Assembly: GCA_024638345.1 (NCBI GenBank)
Contig: JAHEKL010000043.1
Span: 1-13,756, forward strand
DNA: 13,756 nucleotides
Source: Gammaproteobacteria bacterium
GTDB taxonomy: Bacteria > Gemmatimonadota > Gemmatimonadetes > Longimicrobiales > Gaopeijiaceae
Direction of reading: 5' to 3'
Shown: positions 7,461-12,775 of the stretch, piece after piece
Layout: every line of letters starts with the position of its first letter
How positions within the stretch are numbered: the stretch's first letter is position 1
Made by a program: the position numbers and the translations under genes
The notes under the pieces: model-generated
What the model saw: the letters and a program-made list of their open reading frames with translations, nothing else
Told to the model about the DNA's origin: nothing
The model's database searches: none

Positions 7461-8048
7461 CTACATGAGGGCTCCGGCCTCACCTCCAGCAGAAACGGTG
7501 AAGTCGATCCACATCCCGATTGCTGCATGCCCCGTAACGTAACAGACGAGCTGATACTCCCCGGCGTCCGTGGCGACGAACGTGATCTCCTCGGTCTCTC
7601 CGGGCATGGTCGCGTCCGTCATCGACGTCGGATCTGCGGTGACACCCCCCGGAAAGGCCGGGGTCACCTCCGAGAACACGTTGGGGAAGGTAGCGAGCTT
7701 CTCGTCGACCCCGACCGAATGCGCCATGGCCGGGTCCTGGTTGTCGAGCGTGATGGTCACGGTGTATCCCTCTGGAACCGTGATCCCACCGGTGCCTCCA
7801 TAGAAGCCATTGAAGTTCCAGCGGTTGTTCTCCTGAGTGAGCCCGGCGACGAGCTGGATATTGACCGACCGCGCTGCATTGTCGACCTGCATCCAATCCG
7901 GCATCCCGAACTCGAGGGCAGCTGAAGGCGCCGTCTCGGCCGGCGCCGCGGCCGGCTCCGAGGAAGCAGGAGCCTGCTCCGGGGTGTCGCCTCCACCACA
8001 CGCGACCAGCACCACTGCGAGCCCCGCTATGAAAGCCTTTATACGCAT
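7461..8048 (-). CDS. Cupredoxin (rusticyanin/sulfocyanin-like) lipoprotein
   Basis: A 195-residue exported blue-copper protein. The N-terminus is a lipoprotein signal: basic MRIK, a hydrophobic core, then lipobox LVAC with Cys17 as the lipidation site. An Ala/Pro/Glu/Ser-rich linker (about 20-44) tethers the domain. The cupredoxin domain (about 60-187) has the type-1 copper ligands His110 (MAHSVGV) and Cys169, His174, Met179 in CYVTGHAAIGMW. That C-X4-H-X4-M spacing matches rusticyanin and sulfocyanin, not plastocyanin. It should carry electrons at the outer face of a membrane. The ATG at 8046-8048 is chosen because it begins the signal peptide directly and has AAGGA about 11 nt upstream; 46 upstream in-frame codons look like noncoding sequence. 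It has its own flanking inverted repeats, so it is probably monocistronic. The redox partner is not in the window. Confidence 0.92.
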   Translation of the reverse strand: MRIKAFIAGLAVVLVACGGGDTPEQAPASSEPAAAPAETAPSAALEFGMPDWMQVDNAARSVNIQLVAGLTQENNRWNFNGFYGGTGGITVPEGYTVTITLDNQDPAMAHSVGVDEKLATFPNVFSEVTPAFPGGVTADPTSMTDATMPGETEEITFVATDAGEYQLVCYVTGHAAIGMWIDFTVSAGGEAGALM

Positions 8049-8098
8049 GATCTTACGCGTCCTTGTGTCGATCGTGTTGACCAATGGAAAACGAACGA

Positions 8099-8139
8099 TT
8101 CCCCGACGTCCGGCGCGGTTTGCCGCGCCGATCGGGGAA
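8099..8139 (-). terminator. Two-tier inverted repeat between argJ and the cupredoxin gene (terminator or leader hairpin)
   Basis: The outer arms TTCCCCGA (8099-8106) and TCGGGGAA (8132-8139) are perfectly complementary. They enclose inner arms GGCGCGG (8112-8118) and CCGCGCC (8123-8129) around a TTTG loop, giving 15 paired positions with a small asymmetric internal loop (5 and 2 nt). On the minus strand the structure is followed by ATCGTTCGTTTTCC, a partial T-tract, so it can terminate argJ transcription. It also lies 51 nt upstream of the cupredoxin ATG and could instead act in that gene's leader or as an operator. Confidence 0.5.
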
Positions 8140-8219
8140 GCCGTTCTGACGAACTGGTGTGTTGAGTCAGCTAAGATAAAGAACACTCCAGCAGAGTGGT
8201 AGGGAGCGGGGCTCCCGAA

Positions 8220-9386
8220 TCACGAAGAGGAATAGGCCGCGTTCTCCGAGATATACCCCTCCGTCAGGTCACATCCCAGACCGAGGCCGCGACCCTCCCC
8301 CACTGCCAGGTCGATCTCGATGTCCACGGGATCTCCCTCCAGGAGCCTGCGTACTTCATCCGCATCGAAGGCTGCAACCCTCCCGCCCCGAATGACCGTC
8401 ACTCCCTGAAGGCGCGCCGAGAGCGAGTCCGGCTCGATGCGACAGTCGACGCACTTGCCCACGGCCATCATGATCCGGCCGACGTTCGGATCCGCCCCGT
8501 AGGCCATCGTCTTGATCAACGGAGAGTCGATGACCGAGCGGGCCACCCGTCCACCCTGGATGTCGTCGGCCGCACCCTCGACGCGTACGCGGAGGAGTTT
8601 CGTCGCGCCCTCGCCGTCCCGGGCCAGCCACTCGGCCATTCGTACACACAGGTGCTCCAACCCCCCCCGAAAGGCGTCGCCGTCGACCTGGCCCGCTCTA
8701 CCGTTCGCCATCAGCACGACCGTATCCGACGTGCTGGTGTCCGAATCCACGGAGAGACACTGGAAGCTGCGACTCGCCGCCGCCTCGAGCGAGTCTCGAA
8801 GCATCGGGACCGGAAGCTCCGCATCCGTGAAAAGGAAGACGAGCATGGTCGCCAGGTTGGGTGAGATCATACCCGAGCCCTTCCCGATGGCAGTGATCGT
8901 CGCGGGGCCAACTTGCAGGGACAGCGCCTTGGGCTCGGTGTCGGTGGTCATGATCCCTCGGGCACCGGGCCAGGGATCCGGCCCCAGCTCGGCAGCCATC
9001 CCGCGAAGACCGCTCTCGATCTTCTCCATCGGCAAGCGCCGCCCGATGATTCCCGTCGAGCTCATCAGGACCAGGTCCTCATCGATCCCGAGCTCTTCGG
9101 CTGCGAGGCGACCCATCCGGCGGGCGTCCTCCACGCCTTCGGGACCCGTCGCCACATTGCTCACCTTGGAGTTCGCGACAATGGCCTGAAGCCGACTTCT
9201 GCGGAGGCGCTCCCGGCCGACCACGATTGGTGCGCCGGGCAACTGATTCCTAGTGAAGAGGGCGACCGCGGCCGCGGGCGACTCCGAGTAGAACAGGGAT
9301 AGATCCGGGCTGTTCGATTTCAGCCCGCAGCATCTCGATGTGCACAAGAACCCCAGGGGCAGCCGGGGCGGATCGTGAAAGGACAT
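8220..9386 (-). CDS. argJ: Arginine biosynthesis bifunctional protein ArgJ (glutamate N-acetyltransferase / ornithine acetyltransferase)
   Basis: A 388-residue ArgJ. It transfers acetyl from N-acetylornithine to glutamate, and in bifunctional forms also uses acetyl-CoA, giving the cyclic arginine pathway. ArgJ self-cleaves before a threonine nucleophile: SPNLATMLVFLFTDA holds the site, Ala179/Thr180. Other signatures are SSTGIIG (oxyanion hole, about 109-115), SVDSDTSTSDTVVLMANG (about 212-229), ARDGEGATKL (255-264) and YGADPNVGRIMMAVGK (296-311). Some family-conserved spots are unusual: ANSKVSNVATG at 71-81 replaces the more common NSGNANACTG, and a CVDC pair (312-315) is present. The start ATG at 9384-9386 has no good Shine-Dalgarno, and an in-frame TGA upstream excludes a longer start. 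A strong terminator lies only about 26 nt upstream. Whether it is mono- or bifunctional cannot be decided by eye. Cytosolic. Confidence 0.95.
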   Translation of the reverse strand: MSFHDPPRLPLGFLCTSRCCGLKSNSPDLSLFYSESPAAAVALFTRNQLPGAPIVVGRERLRRSRLQAIVANSKVSNVATGPEGVEDARRMGRLAAEELGIDEDLVLMSSTGIIGRRLPMEKIESGLRGMAAELGPDPWPGARGIMTTDTEPKALSLQVGPATITAIGKGSGMISPNLATMLVFLFTDAELPVPMLRDSLEAAASRSFQCLSVDSDTSTSDTVVLMANGRAGQVDGDAFRGGLEHLCVRMAEWLARDGEGATKLLRVRVEGAADDIQGGRVARSVIDSPLIKTMAYGADPNVGRIMMAVGKCVDCRIEPDSLSARLQGVTVIRGGRVAAFDADEVRRLLEGDPVDIEIDLAVGEGRGLGLGCDLTEGYISENAAYSSS

Positions 9387-9411
9387 GGCGCGCGGACGTG
9401 GTAGGGGTGGA

Positions 9412-9449
9412 CCTCAAGAAAAAGAAAAGCCGATCCGAACAGGATCGGC
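9412..9449 (-). terminator. Strong intrinsic terminator just upstream of argJ (possible attenuator)
   Basis: A perfect 8-bp stem, GCCGATCC (9429-9436) with GGATCGGC (9442-9449), and a 5-nt loop. On the minus strand it is followed at once by TTTTCTTTTTCTT. This is a textbook Rho-independent terminator for the minus-strand transcript that covers the 50-residue small ORF. Because argJ starts only about 26 nt after the T-tract, it may act as an attenuator of argJ. Confidence 0.85.
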
Positions 9450-9489
9450 AGCGAAAGATGGTCGCACGGCCCGGAATCGGGCAACGCCC

Positions 9490-9642
9490 CTAGCGCGCCC
9501 TCCACGAAGCGGACGCCGGTCCCAGATCACGCGCCAACGCCCTGAGATTCCGAGCCACGGCCTTCTCGCCGCGGGACTCCGCGTCGCAGGCTCGGGCCAA
9601 TAGCCATTCGATTCTTTCTTCGAACGTCCGATGGATTCCCAT
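9490..9642 (-). CDS. Small arginine-rich protein or leader peptide, 50 residues
   Basis: I do not recognise this family. The frame from the ATG at 9640-9642 to the TAG at 9490-9492 encodes 50 residues starting MGIHRTFEERIEWLLARACD and ending SWRAR. It is predicted largely amphipathic helix: regular spacing of Leu/Ile/Ala with Arg/Glu, no signal peptide, no membrane segment. Nine of 50 residues are arginine. GGGGA lies 8 nt upstream of the ATG as a possible ribosome binding site. A strong terminator begins about 40 nt after the stop, which shows that a minus-strand transcript ends here and supports a real short gene. A longer frame (92 codons) on the same strand runs through the terminator stem and looks like a shadow. 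It could be a conserved small protein or an argJ attenuation leader; I cannot choose between them. Confidence 0.5.
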   Translation of the reverse strand: MGIHRTFEERIEWLLARACDAESRGEKAVARNLRALARDLGPASASWRAR

Positions 9643-9696
9643 CTCCGATGTCCCCGTGGCGGTGGCCTCACCACCCGTCCCATCCGCTTCACCGGA

Positions 9697-9718
9697 TTAG
9701 TACGTTCGCGAGCGCGAA
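9697..9718 (-). promoter_or_regulatory. Perfect palindrome next to a -10-like box, upstream of the small ORF
   Basis: TTCGCG-AG-CGCGAA (9705-9718) is a perfect inverted repeat. On the minus strand it abuts TACTAAT (9697-9703), which resembles a -10 box, and lies about 55 nt upstream of the 50-residue ORF. This arrangement fits a promoter with an overlapping operator. No convincing -35 box is visible, so the promoter call is tentative. Confidence 0.3.
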
Positions 9719-9774
9719 AAGGATTCAGCCCTGGCTATGAGGGTTCGGGGAAGTGTCGGAGTCCGGATATGAGA

Positions 9775-9799
9775 ACGGGAGGGCGAATCGCCCTCCCGT
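9775..9799 (-). terminator. Terminator after the EF-G paralogue
   Basis: ACGGGAGGGC (9775-9784) pairs perfectly with GCCCTCCCGT (9790-9799) across a 5-nt loop. It starts 30 nt past the EF-G stop codon on the minus strand. The following bases (TCTCATATC) form only a poor T-tract, but the stem is long and GC-rich, so termination of the EF-G unit is likely. Confidence 0.7.
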
Positions 9800-9828
9800 C
9801 TTTGTCGTGAGCGAACGCGTCGCCTCGG

Positions 9829-11913
9829 TCAGTCCTCTTGAGTGGCGGCGATGATCTTGCTCTGCTCGAAGTCGGGCACCGGCTCGTAGGCGACCAGGTC
9901 TCGGGTGTGGTGAGCTCGCCCGTGCGTCATCGCCCGCAAGGCCGCGGCGTACTTGTAAAGCTCGGCTTGTGGGATGCGAGCCCGAATCACGGTTCGACCC
10001 GCCTTGCCGTCGACCCCTAGCACCTTGCCCCTCCTCTGACTCACGTCCGCCATCACGTCCCCCATGTAGGCTTCGGGAGTCGTCACCTCGACCTCCATGA
10101 TGGGCTCCAGGAGGGTCGGTCCGGCTTCCTGCGCGGCTTTGCGGAACGCGATGGATCCCGCGACCTGAAAGGCGATGTCGGAGGAGTCCACGGCATGATA
10201 GGAACCGTCGTAGCACTCCGCCTTGAAATCCACCGTCGGGTAGCCCGCGAGGATTCCCTTCGCGGCGGCCTCGCGGATCCCCCGGTCGACCGAGGGGACG
10301 AAGCGTCCGGGAATCACGCCGCCCTTGATCACGTTGACGAACTCGTACCCTGCTCCCGAGGGCTGAGGCTCCAGGCGGATCCAGCAATCTCCGAACTGCC
10401 CGCGACCCCCACTCTGCTTCTTGTGTCGTCCGTGGGCCTCGGCCTTCCGTGTGATCGTCTCCCGATACGCGATCTTGGGTCGTTCGGTCTCCACGTTCAC
10501 GCCATACTTCCGCGCCATTCGCTCCAGTTGGATGTCCAAGTGGAGCTCCCCCATCCCTCGCACGATCGTTTGGTGCAACTCGGCGTTGTATTCGGACCGG
10601 AAGCAGGGATCCTCCTGCGCCAAGTGGACCAGCGCTTCGCCCAGCTTGTCGTCGTCGTTCCGGCTGACGCCGCGAACGGCCAGCCGGATATCCGGGTTGG
10701 GGAAGTCGATTCTCGGAATCACGCGCTGCCCCGAGGGGTCCGCCAGCGTGTCGTTGGTATGCGTGTCCCGCAGCTTGGCGATGACCCCGATGTCGCCCGC
10801 GTGCAGTTGGGCCACCTCCGGGCGATCCTTGCCCAGCGCGACCGCCAAGTGATTGAGCTTCTCCTGGGATCCCCGGCTGGCATTGACCACCTGGGCTCCG
10901 TTCTTCACCGATCCACTGCAGACCTTGAAGAGCGAAAGACTTCCTACATGAGGCTCCGAAGTGGTCTTGAACACGAGAGCGGTGAACGGCTGATCGTCGG
11001 ATACCACGAGCTGCGTGGGATCCCCTCCGTTCACCGAGGCCATCTCGGCCAGCGCCTTCGACGGATCCGGGAAGAGGTCGACGATGCGGTCCAGCAGCGC
11101 CCGAGTTCCGAAGCCCCGCCTGGCAGCGCCCAGCATCACCGGAACGATCTCGTTCGTCCGCACTCCGGTGGCGAGGGCCGCGACGGCCTCATCCGGGGAG
11201 ATCTCGCCTCCCTCGAGATACTTGTCGAGGAGCGCTTCGTCGAGCGTAGCGAGAGTCTCCTGGAGCTCGGTTCTCCACTTCTGAAACTCGTCCGCAATCT
11301 CCTCCGGGATCTCTCCCTCCTCGTACTCGCCTTTGGTGCCGGAGGGCTTGAAGATGTGAGCCCGATCCTCGAGCAGATTCGCCAAACCGGAAAACGTCTC
11401 TCCGGACCCGATCGGGATCTCGGCGGGGACGGCCTTGGTCGTCAGCCGCGACCGGATGTCCGCGAAGACGCCGGCAAAGTCCGCATGCTCCTTGTCCATC
11501 ATCGAGACGAAGAGGATCCGGGGGATCCCGCGGGCCTCGCAGTACTCCCAGACCTTCTCCGTGCCGACTTCGACGCCGGAGGTCGCGCCAAGGACGACGA
11601 TGGCTGCATCGGCTGCCCGGACTGCCGCGAGCGCATCCCCGGTGAAGTCGAGATATCCGGGAGTGTCGAGGAAATTGATCTTGTGGTCCCTCCACTCGCC
11701 GAACGCGGGGGTGAGCTGCATGGAGACCCCGTGCGAGATCTCTTCGGGGCTGGTCATCGTGAGTGCATGACCATCCTCCACGTTCCCCTTGCGTGACGAG
11801 GTCCCGGCCGTGAAGCAGAGCGCGTCGATGAGGGTTGTCTTGCCCGCGCTGGCATGCCCCAGCACGGCGACGTTACGAATCCGTTGGGTAGGGTAATCCT
11901 TCACTACCGTCAT
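9829..11913 (-). CDS. fusA2: Elongation factor G paralogue (EF-G2-like translation-factor GTPase)
   Basis: A 694-residue protein with full EF-G architecture: G domain (about 10-285), domain II (about 305-400), domain III (about 405-480), domain IV (about 482-600, with HKKQSGGRGQFG) and domain V (about 603-685). G1 is intact, GHASAGKT (19-26). G2 is HGVSM, with Ser64 where EF-G has the invariant Thr. G3 is DTPGYLDF, with Tyr87 replacing the catalytic His. G4 is SMMD (137-140) in place of NKMD. The His-to-Tyr change is shared by EF-G2-type proteins, some of which lack ribosome-stimulated GTPase activity, so this is unlikely to be the housekeeping translocase; no rpsL, rpsG or tuf neighbours are present. 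The ATG at 11911-11913 has GAGAG 5 nt upstream. It lies 63 nt downstream of the 97-residue gene, so the two are probably co-transcribed. Cytosolic, presumably ribosome-associated; the role is unknown. Confidence 0.94.
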   Translation of the reverse strand: MTVVKDYPTQRIRNVAVLGHASAGKTTLIDALCFTAGTSSRKGNVEDGHALTMTSPEEISHGVSMQLTPAFGEWRDHKINFLDTPGYLDFTGDALAAVRAADAAIVVLGATSGVEVGTEKVWEYCEARGIPRILFVSMMDKEHADFAGVFADIRSRLTTKAVPAEIPIGSGETFSGLANLLEDRAHIFKPSGTKGEYEEGEIPEEIADEFQKWRTELQETLATLDEALLDKYLEGGEISPDEAVAALATGVRTNEIVPVMLGAARRGFGTRALLDRIVDLFPDPSKALAEMASVNGGDPTQLVVSDDQPFTALVFKTTSEPHVGSLSLFKVCSGSVKNGAQVVNASRGSQEKLNHLAVALGKDRPEVAQLHAGDIGVIAKLRDTHTNDTLADPSGQRVIPRIDFPNPDIRLAVRGVSRNDDDKLGEALVHLAQEDPCFRSEYNAELHQTIVRGMGELHLDIQLERMARKYGVNVETERPKIAYRETITRKAEAHGRHKKQSGGRGQFGDCWIRLEPQPSGAGYEFVNVIKGGVIPGRFVPSVDRGIREAAAKGILAGYPTVDFKAECYDGSYHAVDSSDIAFQVAGSIAFRKAAQEAGPTLLEPIMEVEVTTPEAYMGDVMADVSQRRGKVLGVDGKAGRTVIRARIPQAELYKYAAALRAMTHGRAHHTRDLVAYEPVPDFEQSKIIAATQED

Positions 11914-11976
11914 TTGATCTCTCGGAATTGTTGGAGCCGGAGCGGGAGCTACACGGCTGGGTTCATGTCCAGTGGG

Positions 11977-12270
11977 TCAATAGTGCGACCACTCCAGACG
12001 GATCTTCTTCCCTTCCCAGTGGATCGATTCCCACCGTTGCAGCTTGGCTGGATCCCGATAATGGAAGGTCAGCGTTGGCTCGGGAATCCCGTCTTCCCCG
12101 ACGAACTCCACGCCGTGCACTTTCCCTTCGAACTTCTGCGCATCTTCCTCGTCCTCCAGGGAAGCCTCCATCCCCGTATGGACCATTCCCTCTTCGATCA
12201 CACCGACCAGCCCGAAGAGGTATCGATCCTTGAGGTTCACTGCTCGATGCACTTCGAAGAGAGCGGCCAT
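11977..12270 (-). CDS. Small hypothetical protein resembling an EF-Tu domain-2 barrel
   Basis: A 97-residue acidic protein with no signal peptide or membrane helix. I do not recognise an established family. The pattern from residue 6 to about 58 alternates short strands and turns: VNLKDRYLFGLVGVIEEGMV, then HTGMEASLE, then a charged insertion (40-49), then GKVHGVEFVG. This resembles domain 2 of EF-Tu-type factors, where a strand, a V-G-x-I-x-x-G turn and a V-x-G-V-E-F strand recur. That likeness is inferred by eye and is weak evidence. The C-terminal part (62-97) is rich in aromatic residues (FHYRD, RWESIHW, EWSHY). The start at 12268-12270 is fixed by a perfect AGGAGG 8 nt upstream. It is the first gene of a two-gene unit with the EF-G paralogue, which suggests a link to translation. 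Confidence 0.83.
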   Translation of the reverse strand: MAALFEVHRAVNLKDRYLFGLVGVIEEGMVHTGMEASLEDEEDAQKFEGKVHGVEFVGEDGIPEPTLTFHYRDPAKLQRWESIHWEGKKIRLEWSHY

Positions 12271-12278
12271 CAGCTGGG

Positions 12279-12284
12279 CCTCCT
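12279..12284 (-). promoter_or_regulatory. Perfect Shine-Dalgarno of the 97-residue gene
   Basis: AGGAGG on the minus strand lies 8 nt from the ATG at 12268-12270. It is the strongest ribosome binding site in the window, predicts high translation, and fixes the start. Confidence 0.8.
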
Positions 12285-12775
12285 AGCGTGGAGAGAATGG
12301 ACACGGCGCAGGGACGGACACCTGGGCTCGACAACGGACCCCAAAACGGGATCCAAGGGAAACGTTCTTTGTCGAGCGAGGTTCGGCAAGTGTCTTCTTC
12401 GGAACATCGATATCCTTCTTCACAGCGGTCCGGCCCTACGCCGCCGCCGAGTATTTCCAGGCTACGCTTGGCTCGTTGGTGACGCAAGCCGTTCGGCGCC
12501 GGTCGCGCCGCGCAGCTCGGCTCCCCTGGGAAACGGTCGAGAACGCAACGGCCGCAACGCTTCTTCCTTCGTGTGCTCCTCGAAGAAAGCGGAGCTAGAA
12601 CTGGCGCCCCGAGCAGAAAGGTTGAATTGTGGTATAGGATGGTAGGTTACCTGGAGGTGATCCTGGGGATTCGGCGCTCAGCATTTGGGCGGGGCCTCTT
12701 GTCTTCAGGGGGTAGGATGGCGACACGAGGCGGAATCAACGGCCTCAAATTGACACCAGCACCGAGGGGGACACC
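12285..12775. other. Divergent intergenic region without a supported gene
   Basis: About 490 nt between the minus-strand 97-residue gene and the plus-strand NHL gene. I see no credible coding frame and no tRNA. A candidate minus-strand promoter is TTGCGT (12482-12487), 17 nt, TAGCCT (12459-12464). A hairpin-capable repeat, GGACCCC/GGGATCC with loop AAAAC (12336-12354), would fall in the leader of that transcript. For the plus-strand gene, TTGAAT (12622-12627) and TAGGTT (12643-12648) are 15 nt apart and only weakly promoter-like. The octamer TAGGATGG occurs twice, at 12635-12642 and 12713-12720. Confidence 0.4.

Noticed and set aside
8049..8186. 46-codon upstream extension of the cupredoxin gene
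   Set aside because: It would bury the signal peptide inside the protein and read through the two-tier inverted repeat. The ATG at 8046-8048 starts a proper lipoprotein signal.
9414..9692. 92-codon minus-strand frame overlapping the 50-residue ORF
   Set aside because: It reads through the terminator stem and ends in the T-tract, and its product is Arg/Pro-rich without helix or strand periodicity. The alternative frame gives a more protein-like product that stops before the terminator.
10195..11796. 533-codon plus-strand open frame antisense to the EF-G paralogue
   Set aside because: The minus strand encodes a full-length EF-G with all domains. The antisense product has no motif and no ribosome binding site that I can see.
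11854..12645. 263-codon plus-strand open frame across the 97-residue gene and the intergenic region
   Set aside because: It overlaps two better-supported minus-strand starts, including one with a perfect AGGAGG, and its translation has no protein-like pattern.
12750..12755. Perfect TTGACA as a -35 box for the NHL gene
   Set aside because: It lies only about 20 nt before the start codon; a -10 at normal spacing would fall inside the coding sequence.
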